Positions 33,214-44,461 of a stretch of DNA of 64,000 nt are shown in pieces. Below the pieces are notes generated by a model. It did not search any database, was not told the DNA's origin, and worked only from the letters and a program-made list of their open reading frames with translations. Numbering within the stretch: the stretch's first letter is position 1; the number at the start of each line of letters is the position of its first letter. The translations under genes were made by a program, and so were the position numbers. The DNA is from Hordeum vulgare subsp. vulgare (taxonomy: Eukaryota > Streptophyta > Magnoliopsida > Poales > Poaceae), in assembly GCF_904849725.1 (NCBI RefSeq), contig NC_058522.1, positions 336,293,029 to 336,357,028 on the forward strand, in the 5' to 3' direction.

Positions 33214-35202
33214 ACTCCCCCAAGCTTAAAACCTTGCTTGTCCTCAAGCAACTCAGTTAACAAACTGAAAGAGAAAGAAAAACTTTGACAAACTCTGTTT
33301 GATCTTGTTGTTGCAACTATGTCTAAGTCATAACCAGAATTTCAGCAAGATCAAAGTTAACCACATAACCAAGTGACACATAGGTCTCACGGTAAACGAA
33401 TATCAATGGCATAATAAGCTAGCGAGCAAATAATAATGAGTTTCAGGTACCAACAATTCAATCAAAACAAGCATGAAGCAATATGAATAGGTGGTATCTC
33501 GCTAGCTCTTTCTAAGACCGCAAAACATAAATGCAGAGCACTTTCAAAGATCAAGGGCTGACTAAACATTGTAATTCATAGCAACGAAGATCCAGTCATA
33601 GTCATACTCAATATCAATCAAAATCAAAGCATAAAAATTACAGAGTTGCTCTCTAATTGGTGCTTATATAAGAAGAGGATGACTCAACAGGAAAATAAAT
33701 AGACAGGCCCTTCGCAGAGGGAAGTATTGATTTGCAGAGGTGCCAGAGCTCAAGCTTTGAAAACAGAGATAATAATTTTGTGTGGCATGCTTTCATTGTC
33801 AATGCAATGACCAAGAGTTCTCAATATCTTCCATGCTACACATGCTATAGGCGGTTCCCAAATAGAAAAGTAAAGTTTTAACTCCCCCACCAACAATCAA
33901 TCACACTCCACGGCTAGCTGAATCCTCGGGTACCATCCATACTAACATCAATCCGGGGGGAGTCTTGTTTTACAGTTATGTTTTTGATTTAAGCGTGGAA
34001 CTGGGTATTCCAATTACCGCCCCTTTCTCGTGAATGACAGTGAATAAACACATGTCGAGGATAATATGCCTAACATGGAAGATACCAATAGCCCCCTGTC
34101 ACCACATGAGCGGTTCAGGCATGCAAAACAGATTATTTCTTGAAGGTTTAGAGGATGGCACATGCAAATTTACTTGGAACGGCAGGTAGATACCGCAAAT
34201 AGGTAGGTATGGTGGACTCTCATGGAAAAACTTTTGGGTTTATGGAAGTGGATGCACAAGCAGTATTCCGCTTAGTACAAGTGAAGGCTAGCAAAAGACT
34301 GGGAAGCGACCAACTAGAGAGCGACAAGAGTCATCAAGATGTTATGAGTTTGACTAACATGGAGTGCAAGCATGAACAGGATATAAACTACCATGAACAC
34401 GAACATCATAGAGGCTATGTTGATTTTGTATCAACTACATGCATGAACATGCACCAAGTCAAACCACTTGAATCATTCAAAGGAGAATACCATCCTATCA
34501 TACTACATCATAGTCATCTCAAAATCTATGTTGGCATTCAAGACAAACCATTATAAGCTCCTAGCTAATTAAGCATGGCATCAGAAACTATGATCTCTAA
34601 GTTGTCATTGCAAACATGGTTCTCTCGCAACAAAGCTGAATCTGGGACAACAAGCTAGTCATATTTACAAAAACAAAATAGATAGAGTTCATACAACCTT
34701 TTCTGGTCTGAGTCACTTCATCATATATCATCATTATTGCCTTTCATTTGCACGATCGAACGATGTGAACAATAACAACAGTGCTCGTGCATTGGACTAA
34801 GCTGAATCTGCAGGCAAACACAAAGGAGAAGACAAAGTAATATGGCTCTTTGAAAGCTAAACAGGTATGCATGCAAGAGCCACTAAACATTGTAACCAAT
34901 ATCTTCTACCTTGACCCAAGGAAAAAAACTATATACACGGTAAAGCTCCCAACAAGCAAAAGAAGAAAGGAAAATCTTTTTGGGTTTTCTCAAAAGGACA
35001 CAAAACAAGAAAACAAGAAAACAAAAACTAAACTAGCATGGATAATACAGTGGCAAAGTGTAAACACTGGCTAACAAAGTGAAAGCATAAGCATGAATGT
35101 AAGGTCGGTGAGAACACGTACTCCCCCAATCTTAGGCTTTTGGCCTAACTTGGTCTACTCCCAAGGCGGGAAATAACCAGCTCTGGGATACTCCGAAGCG
35201 GA
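33214..35202 (-). other. 3' untranslated region of A
   Basis: Two kilobases of AT-rich DNA between the ORF3 stop and the purine tract actcccccaagctt (33214-33227). It carries an antisense ORF at 34209-34556. Confidence 0.7.
34209..34556 (+). CDS. Antisense ORF of A (115 aa), also present in B
   Basis: The plus-strand ORF starts MVDSHGKTFGFMEVDAQAVF and ends at 34556. B has an ORF of identical length in the matching place (43117-43464). The two differ at about 17-18 of 348 bases, mostly non-synonymous, so there is no sign of purifying selection since they separated. No domain is recognised; it is rich in His, Glu and Met. It may be an ancestral antisense gene or a chance open frame. Confidence 0.3.
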   Translation: MVDSHGKTFGFMEVDAQAVFRLVQVKASKRLGSDQLESDKSHQDVMSLTNMECKHEQDINYHEHEHHRGYVDFVSTTCMNMHQVKPLESFKGEYHPIILHHSHLKIYVGIQDKPL

Positions 35203-36009
35203 CTATGGATGCCACTGCTGTGTGAGCTCCTCTAGCTCCCACTGATAAACTGGCATCTGGTACTCGACTGGCGGCTCGAGCACGGGCACCTGTGGTTGGG
35301 CCAAGCCCCAATATGCGTAGATGTCCGAGGGCATAATAGTGTACGTGCCTGCATGAAGATCAAACAAAGAAGGAGCAGGCAAAGTAATAGTCTCTCGAGT
35401 ACCCTGACTAAATACCAGGTTATAAATCATCCGTCTACTAGCATCTCTATCCAGAAAATCATGGCGAACGATGCTGTCATAATCCAGATATTTCTCAGGA
35501 AGAAGTATCTCTTCTTCCTCGCGAAGTCCAATAGGTATCTCAAAGTGTCTAGCAAGACGAGTAGCATAGATACCTCCATAGACGACACCTTTGGAACGGT
35601 TTGTGTTCAACCGCTGAGCTACTATAGCACCTAGGCTATAAGTCTTAGTGCTATAAAGGCCTTCGCGCAAAACCGCAAGGTCTAGAGAGCTAAGTGATCC
35701 AGCCTCCCCACGGCCAATCAAACATTTTCCCACAAATAATGAGAATTAATGAAGCACAGGAAAATGTATGCTAGCAATTCTAGCGCGAGACACTCCTCTC
35801 TCCTCTCCAACAGCAATAGTACCTATGAAATCCTCCAAGTCCCGTGGACGAGGATCATGAATATCCCCAACATAAGGTAATTTGCATACATTGGAAAAAT
35901 CCTGTAGTGTCATGCACTGGGGGATGTCGTATAACGTGAACTCAACCATGGGAGGATTCTTCCTCGGATAAAAGTTGAAGCTTTGAACAAAAATATTGGT
36001 GAAGAGGAG
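35203..36009 (-). pseudogene. ORF3 of A, C-terminal part
   Basis: This continues the ORF that begins at 46372 and was split by B (duplicated aggag at 36005-36009 and 46154-46158). Readable segments include FVQSFNFYPRKNPPMVEF, LYDIPQCMTLQDF, IVAQRLNTNRSKGVVYGG and LHAGTYTIMPSDIYAYWG. There is a short frame break near 35735. A stop at 35203 removes the last ~20 residues present in B. Function unknown; see ORF3 of B. Confidence 0.6.
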
Positions 36010-37701
36010 TGATACGTCTCCATCGTATCTACTTTTCCAAACTCTTTTGCCCTTGTCTTGGACCCTAATTTGCATGATTTGAATGGAACTAACTCGGACT
36101 GACGCTGTTTTCAGCAGAATTGCCATGGTGTTGTTTTTGTGCAGAAATGAAAGTTCTCGGAACGTCCTGAAAATTTACGAAGAATATTTCTAAAAAATAT
36201 GAAAAATACTTGCGCAAAGATCCACCGGAGGTGATGGGCCAGTGGGCCACAAGCCCTGTTGCCGCGGCCCCCCTGGCCGCGGCAACCAAGCTTGTGGGGC
36301 CCATGTGGGTCTGCCGCCCCCAACTCCAGCTTTATAAATTCACTTTCGTCCAGAAAAAAATAAAGAGAGAAGCTTTCATCGCGTTTGCGATACGGAGGCG
36401 CCGCTACATCCTGTTCTTCATCTGGAGGGCAGATCTGAAGTCCGTTTTGGGCTCCAGAGAGGGGAAATCGTCGCCATCGTCATCATCAACCTTCTTCCCT
36501 CTCCAATTACATGAAGCTCTTCATCATTCGTGAGTAATCTATTCGTAGGCTTGCTGGGCGGTGATGAGTAGGATGAGATCGATCATGTAATCGAGTTAGT
36601 TTTGACGGGGATTGATCCCTAGTATCCACTATGTTCTGAGATTGATGTTGCTACTACTTTGCCATGCTTAATGCTTGTCACTAGGGCCCGAGTGCCATGA
36701 TTTCTGATCTGAAGTTATCATGTTGTCACCAATATATGTGTGTGTTAGATCCGATCTTGCAAGTTGTAGTTACCTACTATGTGTTATGACCCGGCAACCC
36801 CGGAGTGACAATAACCGGAACCACTCCCGATGATGACCATAGTTTGAGGAGTTCATGTGTTCACCAAGTGCTAATGCATTGTTCCGGTTCTTTATTAAAA
36901 GAGAACCTTAATATCCCGTAGTATCCTTTTGGACCCCGCTTCCACGGGAGGGATGGACAATAGATGTCATGTAAGTTCTTTTCCCTAAGCACGCATGACT
37001 ACACACGAAATGCATGCCTACATCACATTAACGAACGGGAGCTAGCCACATACCTCTCCGTGTTATAACGGGTGCATGATGAATGTCATCCAAACAAATC
37101 ACCGACCCATTGCCTATGAGTTTGTCCCACTGCTGCTGTTACTTGTTTTGCTCTGCTGCTGTTACTTGCTTTGCTCTGCTGCTGTTACTTGCTACTGTTG
37201 CTACTTGCTACTGCTGTCACTACTGCTATTCCTTGCCACTACTTTTACTCGTTACACTGCTGCTACCTCCACAATACTTTTTCTTGCGCCGTTGACGGGA
37301 AAGAATATTTTCCATCCACGGTCAACTTCTGGCGCCATCGATACAACAGTTAGGAATAGTCTGCCTTGTCAACAGATTGTTCCTGACACCGTTGTTATCA
37401 TACTACTTTGCTGCTGATACTTTTCTTGAAGATACTAATCTTTCAGGTGCGGTTGAATCCGACACATTCAGCTGCTAATACTTGAGAGTATCCTTTCACT
37501 TCCTGTCGGGCGAACCAACAAATTTGGGTTGAATACTCTACCCTCGGGAACTGCCGCAAACCCACGCGCTGGTGGGACATTGCAAGACAATTGCTAATTG
37601 TTGAGCAACTCGGAGCAGTTCTGGCTCTGTTGCCGCGGAGGCATCAAGTCAGGAACACGTCAACAACATTTTTCTAGTGTCGTTGTCGGGGACTACTAGC
37701 A
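36010..37701 (+). repeat. 5' LTR of B
   Basis: 1692 bp, TGATACGTCTCC...CTACTAGCA. GC hairpin at 36247-36296 (inner stem 36258-36269 with 36275-36286), TATA box at 36333 and a gttacttgctact repeat tract at 37125-37260. The last 36 bases (37666-37701) are an extension absent from A's LTRs and contain a degenerate primer-site copy. Confidence 0.95.
36333..36340 (+). promoter_or_regulatory. TATA box of B (5' LTR)
   Basis: TATAAATT 37 bases after the GC hairpin. The same box is in the 3' LTR at 44784-44791. Confidence 0.6.
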
Positions 37702-37711
37702 GCACTTTTTC

Positions 37712-37729
37712 TGGCGCCGTTGCGGGGGA
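37712..37729 (+). other. Primer binding site of B
   Basis: tggcgccgttgcggggga matches the 3' end of tRNA-Asp with one mismatch. It lies ten bases after the LTR. Confidence 0.8.
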
Positions 37730-37778
37730 GGATAGCTATATTCTCTGAGTCACTTGGGATTTATATCTGCTGATCACT

Positions 37779-40653
37779 ATGAAGAATCTGAAAGATCCAA
37801 AAACCAAAGTCTTACCCTCAACTACGAGGGGAGGTAAGGAACTACCATCTAGCTCTGCACTTGATTCACCTTGAGTTATGAGTAAGTTTGCGACATCACC
37901 TCATGCTAGAAATCTTGATATGTCGCATGTGCTTGATGATGCTTATGATGCTACTATGCCTGATACTACTAGAGATGCTATGCCTGATATTGCTAGAGAT
38001 ACTATGCCTGATAATGCTAGAGATGTTATGCGTGATACTGCTAGAGATACTATGCCTGATACTGCTTTGCGTGATGATGCTAGAGATGCTATTTTGCCTG
38101 ATGATGCTATGCTTGATACTGCTAGAGATACTACTTTGCCTGATGTGCCACTAGGGGTATTCCTTGATGCTCATATTGCTAGAGTTACTGCCAATGCTCG
38201 TGATGCTTCTGAAACTGCCGATACTATTGAGATAGAACCTGCTTTTGCTCCTGCTAGATCTAGCTCTCCTAGATATGAATTGCCTGATATACCTGAGGGT
38301 TACGTTATGGAGGGAGAGATAGCTGAGGATTTTCTTGCGTGTAAGGATGCCTATGACGCTGAGAAATTACTTCTCAAGTGGAAGGAAAAATCTCTGAAAG
38401 CTAGGATGAAATACGACCCGAAGTTTGCCACTTCACCTATCTTTATCACCAATAAGGATTATGAATTCTCTGTCGATCCTGAGGTAATCTCTCTAGTCTA
38501 ATCTGATCCTTTCCACGGTTATGAGTCTGAGACGGTCGTAGCCCATCTTACCAAACTACACGATATAGCCACCCTTTTCACTAGTGAGGAGAAGATTCGC
38601 TACTACTATATCCTTAAGTTGTTTCCTTTCTCTCTAAAGGATGACGCTAAAGCCTGGTTCACTTCTCTTGCTCCTGGATGTGTGAGTAGTCCCCAGGATA
38701 TGGTCTATTACTTCTGTGAGAAATATTTCCCTACCCATAAGAAGCAAGCTGCCTTGCAGGAAATATACAACTTTGCTCAACTCAAAGAAGAGAGTCTCCC
38801 ACAAGCTTGGGGAGGCTCATCCAGCTACATAATGCTTTGCCTGATCACCCTCTTAAGAAGAACGAGATACTGGATATCTTCTATAACGGACTTACCGATG
38901 CTTCTAGAGACCACCTAGATAGTTGTGTCGGTTGTGTTTTTAGGGAACGAACTGTGGAACAAGCTGAGATCCTACTGAATAAGATCTTGATCAACGATAA
39001 TGCTCGGACTATTCCCGAACCACCTCCTAAGCGAACTCCGAAGAAAAGAGGTATTCTATTCCTCAGTCCCGAAGATATGCAAGAAGCCAAGAAATCTATG
39101 TAAGAGAAAGGCATTAGATCTGAAGATGTCAAAAATCTACTGCCTATCGAAGAGATCCATGGTCTCGATAACCCGATACAGGTAGTAGAAGTAAATTCTC
39201 TGCGTAGGTTTGATGAGAGTGATATTACTTTTGATAAACCTGCTAGCCTATGTTTTGATGAATTCGACAACTTTGTTGCCAAACAACAGAGTTTCAATGA
39301 TTATGTTAGCAGACATTTGGAACAAAGTACTCGTATGCTTAGTCATTTAGGTGGTTGTGTAGATAGAAATGTCAATGATCTGAAGCTTCTGAGTAAACAT
39401 ACCTCTATGATTACTACTCAGCTAGAACAAGTACTTAAAGCTTAGAATGACTTGCTCAATGAATTAAATGACAACTTTGTCAGAGTCATTACTAGAGGAG
39501 GCAAAATGACTCAGGAACCTTTCTATCCTGAAAGCCATACTAAGAGAATTGATCAAGATTCTCAAGGAATTAATGTTGATACACCGAGTCATCCTAAGGA
39601 GAAGAAGAAGGATGATAGAAACATGCATGTTAGTTCACCAAATACTATCACACCTGAAGAACCAAATGATATTTCTGCGTCTGATGCAGAACACAATTTG
39701 GTGATGAACATGAACTTGTTGACAATATGGACAGCGATGTTCATAATGATGCTCAACCTAGCAATGATAAGGATGTGGAGATTGAACCTACGGTTAATCC
39801 TGATAACCCACAACCTAAGAGATACGATAAGAATGACTTCACTGTTAGGAAGCATGGTAAAGAAAGGGAGCCATGGGTTTAGAGACCTAAGCCCTTTCCT
39901 CTTAAGCTATCCAAGAAAAAGGATGGTGAGGATTTTTAGTGCTTTATTGAAATGATAAGACCCGTCTTTCTGCAGATGCGGTTAGTTGATATGCTCAAAA
40001 TGTCTCCATATGCCAAGTACATGAAAGATATCGTGACCAATAAACGGAAGATACCCGAAGTTGAGATTTCCACCATGCTCGCCAATTACACTTTCAAAGG
40101 TGGAACTCCTAAGAAACTTGGTGATCCCGGAGTGCCCACTATACCTTGCTCCATTAAAGGAAACTATGTAAGAACTGCCTTATGTGACCTTGGAGCCGAT
40201 GTTAGTGTTATGTCGCTCTCACTTTATCGTAGACTTGAACTGGATAAGTTGACACCCACAGAAATCTCTCTGCAAATGGCCGACAAATCAACTGCTTTCC
40301 CTGTCAGTATTTGCGAGGATGTGCCTGTTGTGGTTGCTAATACCACTATCTTAACAAACTTTGTTATCTTGGATATTCCTGAGGATGATGCCATGGCTGT
40401 CATCCTCGGAAGACCCTTTTTAAACACTGCAGGGGCTGTTATAGATTGCAACAAAGGCAATGTCACTTTCCATGTCAACGGTAATGAGCATACCGTGCAC
40501 TTTCCGAAGAAACGATATCAAGTACATTGCATCAATGCTATCGAAAAAACTTCATCGAATCTTATTGGGAGCTTTGAATGCCCTATTCCTCCTGTCAAGA
40601 TGAAGTATGATTTGCTTGTTGGGGAGATACATATCCCCTTTGAGGTGACCTAG
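37779..40653 (+). pseudogene. Gag-protease region of B
   Basis: From ATG 37779 (MKNLKDPKTKVLPS). An N-terminal Asp/Arg/Met repeat region follows (RDTMPDTA-type octapeptides, 37946-38150), then the retrotransposon gag core (ESETVVAHLTKLHDI, FPFSLKDDAKAWFTSL, MVYYFCEKYF, 38520-38760). A retropepsin comes last, with its catalytic-loop motif LCDLGADVSVMSLSLY near 40183-40230 and ILGRPFLNTAGAVIDC near 40408. It ends EIHIPFEVT at 40653. Broken by stops near 37872, 38499, 39100, 39443, 39880 and 39937 and frameshifts near 38812 and 39695. No zinc knuckle or pol follows. The protease loop keeps the expected Asp, unlike many degraded copies, but the ORF cannot be expressed whole. Confidence 0.85.
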
Positions 40654-41446
40654 TGGCTATTCGAAAATTCTCCGTTCTCTTTTGCAATTCGAGGAAGTTT
40701 TGTCATGAGGATTTGATCAACCCCATTGACGGATTTCTTTCGATGACCATGAAATGGATGAATCAAAGAGTCACATACCTCTGTTTTAAGCTTTCAACTT
40801 TTGTTGCTTGGAAGAAAAATGATAGATTTAGTTTAGTTTTCCCTGTTTTCTGTTTTAGCGTCTGGTAGAAAAATACCCCGAAAATAAAAGTTCTCCGATG
40901 GTCGTGAAAATCTAGTATGATTTTTTCTGGAATATTTGAAAAATACTGGGACAGAGAGCTGGCGTGGGGCCCACACCAGTGGGCCACAAGCCCTGTCACC
41001 GCGGCCACCCCCCTTGGCCACGGCAAGCAAGCTTGTGGGGCCCACAGGGACCCCCTCCACTCATTCCAGCTCCCATCCTCTTCTTCTACCTCCAGAAAAA
41101 ATCGTTTCGTAGCTCAAACCCGTGTTCTTGCTCATTTGGCTGTGATTTTTGATCTCCTTGCTCAAAGCACCATTCTCTGAACCGTTTTGGGGAAATTACT
41201 CCTTGGTAAGTGACTCCTCCATTGGTCCAATTAGTTTTTGCTCTAGTGCTTTATCCTTCGCGTATTCTTGCTACCTTGATGATGAGCTTGAAATGTTGAT
41301 TTTGGATGGTCCCAAGTAGTTTTAGCGCGTGATACGGTCTCAAGGCACTAGTAGGAGTAGTTGCTACGAGTTGGGTTAATCTTTATTCACTTTTCTTTCG
41401 GAGTCTCTAAAATTTTAGAATTTTTCAGAGCTAGAAAAAGGAAAAG
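40654..41446 (+). promoter_or_regulatory. LTR-like promoter module upstream of ORF3 in B
   Basis: Positions 40870-41130 align with the LTR region 36135-36365. Both have aaagttctc..ga..gtc.tgaaaat, then a run ending gaaaaatact. Both then have gtgggccacaagccctgt, the GC hairpin (40984-41040, ccgcggcca ... tggccacgg) and gcttgtggggccca. Both end near ccagct ... ccagaaaaaa. The copy is clearly diverged and its TATA position is occupied by tcctcttcttctacc. It lies 320-580 bp before the ORF3 start. The rest is AT-rich leader. Confidence 0.7.
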
Positions 41447-42513
41447 ATGAGGAGGTTCTTGAGAGGCTCTTCAATCCGTAACCCCAAGGAGGATGAGAAG
41501 AACCTCCCCAAGTACGTGGTTCCTCGAGTCACGGAAGTTCGAGCGTGCGAGTGGCCAAGTGATGATTTTTTGCGCACCGCCGGGCTTTATGAAGACTTTT
41601 ATTACTTGGTGGAGAACGCAGGTCTTACCCCATTCATTGAAGATAAGTGCTCACAATACCTCCTCCTCACCAATATTTTCGTTCAAAGCTTCAACTTTTA
41701 TCCGAGGAAGAATCCTCCCATGGTTGAGTTCATCTTGTACGATATCCCCCAGTGCATGACACTACAGGATTTTTGCAATGCATGCAAATTACCTTATGTT
41801 GGGGATATTCATGATCCTCGTCCACTGACTTGGAGGATTTCATAGGTACTATTGCTGTTGGAGAGGAGAGAGGAGTGTCTCGCGCTAGAATTGCTAGCAT
41901 ACATTTTCCTGTGCTTCGGTACTTCTCATTATTTGTGGGAAAATGTTTGATTGTCCGTGGGGAGGCTGGATCACTTAGCTCTCCGGACCTTGCGATTTTG
42001 CGCGAAGGTCTCTATAGCACTAAGACTTATAGCCTAGGTGCTATAGTAGCTCAGCGGTTGAACACAAACCGTTCCAAAGGTGTCGTCTATGGAGGTATCT
42101 ATGCTACTCGTCTTGCTAGACACTTTGAGATACCTATTAGACTTCGCGAGGAAGAAGAGATGCTTCTTCCTGAGAAATATCTAGATTATGACACCATGGT
42201 TCGCCATGATTTTATGGATAGAGATGCTAGTAGACGGATGATTTATAACCTGGTATTTAGTCAGGGTACTCGAGAGACTATTAATTTGCCTGCTCCTTCT
42301 TTGTTCGATCTTCATGCAGGCAGGTACACTATTATGCCCTCGGACATCTACGCATATTGGGGCTTAGCCCATCGACAGGTGCCCGTGCCCGAGCCGCCAG
42401 TCGAGTACGAGACGACATTTTATCAATGGGAGCCAGAGGAGCTCACAAAGCAGTGGCATCCACAGTCCGGTCCGGAGTATCCTGGAGCTGGTTATTTCCC
42501 GCCTTGGGAGTAG
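41447..42513 (+). pseudogene. ORF3 of B, accessory protein of unknown function
   Basis: Begins MRRFLRGSSIRNPKED at 41447 and ends GYFPPWE at 42513, about 355 codons with a one-base deletion near 41826. No transmembrane segment and no RT, integrase or RNase H motif. The middle (FVQSFNFYPRKN, MVEFILYDIPQCMTLQDFC) has the alternating pattern seen in plant retrotransposon ORF-1 proteins of the Athila type; the later part has IVAQRLNTNRSKGVVYGG and a Pro-rich tail. A's copy aligns throughout with few length changes, so the ORF is a constant part of the family. It replaces pol. Function unknown; the Athila likeness is weak and by eye. Confidence 0.65.
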
Positions 42514-44461
42514 ACCAAGCTAGGACAAAAGCCTAAGCTTGGGGGAGTACGTGTTTTCACCAACCTTACATTCACGCTTATGCTTTCACCTTGTTAGCCG
42601 GTGTTTACACTTTGCCACTGTATTATCCATGCCAGTTTATTTTCGTTTTCTTGTTTTCTTGTTTTTTTGTCCTTTTGAGAAAACCCAAAAAGATTTTCCT
42701 TTCTTCTTTTTGCTTGTTGGGAGCTTTCCCGTGTAATTAGTTTTCTTTTTCTTTGGGTCAACGTAGAAGATATTGGTTACAATGTTTATTGGCTCTTGTA
42801 TGCATACGTGTTTAGCTTTCAAAGAGCCATATTACTTGGTCTTCTCCTTTGTGTTTGCCTGCAGATTTCAGCTTAGTCCAATGCATGAGCACTCTTATTA
42901 TTGTTCACATCGGTCGATCATGCAAGTGAAAGGAAATAATGATGATATATGATGAAGTGACTGAGACTAGAAAAGCTGGTATGAACTCTATCTATTTTGT
43001 TTTTGTAAATATGACTAGCTTGTCATCCGAGATTCAGCTTTGTTGTGAGAGAACCATGTTTGCAATGACAACTTAGAGATCATAGTTTCTGATGCCATGC
43101 TTATTTAGCTAGGAGCTTATAACGGTTTGTCTTGAATGCCAACATAGATTTTGAGATGACTATGATGTAGTATGATAGGATGGTATTCTCCTTTGAATGA
43201 TTCAAGTGGCTTGACTTGGCGCATGTTCATGCATGTAGTTGAAACAAAATCAACATAGCCTCTATGATGTTTGTGTTCATGGTGATTTAAATCCCGTTCA
43301 TGCTTGCACTCCATGTTAGTCAAACTCATTGCATCTTGATGACCGTTGTCGCTCTCTAGTTGGTCGCTTCCCAGTCTTTTGCTAGCCATTAGTTGTACTA
43401 AGCGGAATACTGCTTGTGCATCCACTTCCATAAATCCAAAAGTTTTTCCATGAGAGTCCACCATACCTACCTATTTGCGGTATTTACGTGTCGTTCCAAG
43501 TAAATTTGCATGTGCCATTCTCTAAACCTTCAAGAAATAATCTTTTTTTTATGCCCGAACCGCTCATGTGGTTACAGGGGGCTATTGGTATCTTCCATGT
43601 TAGGCGTGCTATCCTCGACATGTGTTTATTCACTGTCATTCACGAGAAAGGGGCCGATAATTGGAATGCCCAGTTCCACGCTTAAATCGAAAACATAACT
43701 GTAAAACAAGACTTCCCCCGGATTGATGTTAGTATGGACGGTGCCCGAGGATTCGGCTAGCCGTGGAGTGTGATTGATTGGTGGTGGGGGAGTTAAAACT
43801 TTACTTTTCTGTTTGGGAACCACCTATAGCATGAGTAGCGTGGAAGATATTGAGAACTCTTGGTCATTGTGTTGACAATGAAAGCATGCCACCCAAAATT
43901 ATTATCTCTGTTTTCAAAGCTTGAGCTCTGGGACCTCTGCAAATCAATGCTTCCCTCTGCGAAGGGCCTGTCTATTTATTTTCCTGTCGAGTCATCCTCA
44001 TCTTATATAAACACCAATTAGAGAGCACCTCTGTCATTTTTATGCTTCGCTTTTGATTGATATTGAGTATGACTATTACTGGATCTTCGTTGCTATGAAT
44101 TACAATGTTTAGTCAGCCCTTGATCTTTGAAAGTGCTCTGCATTTATGTTTTGCGGTCTCAGAAAGAGCTAGCAAGATACCATCTATTCATATTGGTTCA
44201 TGCTTGTTTTGATTGAATTGTTGGTATCTGAAACTCATCATTATTTGCTCGCTAGCTGATTATGCCATTGATATTAGTTTACCGTGAGACCTTTGTGTCA
44301 CTTGCTTATGTGGTTAACTTGTGATCTTGCTGAAATTCTGGTTATGAGTTAGACATAGTAGCAACAACAAGATCAAACCAAGTTTGTCAAAGTTTTTCTT
44401 TCTCTTTCAGTTTGTCAACTGAGTTGCTTGAGGACAAGCAAGGTTTTAAGCATGGGGGAGT
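42514..44461 (+). other. 3' untranslated region and purine tract of B
   Basis: AT-rich non-coding DNA ending in the purine tract aagcatgggggagt (44448-44461). Holds the antisense ORF 43117-43464. Confidence 0.75.
43117..43464 (-). CDS. Antisense ORF of B (115 aa)
   Basis: Counterpart of 34209-34556 in A: same length, same start and stop, about 12 amino-acid differences. Both copies are uninterrupted, while the sense genes of the same elements carry many stops. With only about 17 differences a stop need not have arisen, so this is weak evidence for function. Confidence 0.3.
   Translation of the reverse strand: MVDSHGKTFGFMEVDAQAVFRLVQLMASKRLGSDQLESDNGHQDAMSLTNMECKHERDLNHHEHKHHRGYVDFVSTTCMNMRQVKPLESFKGEYHPIILHHSHLKIYVGIQDKPL

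Noticed and set aside
37076..37417. Leu/Cys-rich ORFs in the LTRs of B (also 45528-45869), like a membrane protein
   Set aside because: They are translations of the gttacttgctgctg repeat tract in the LTR.
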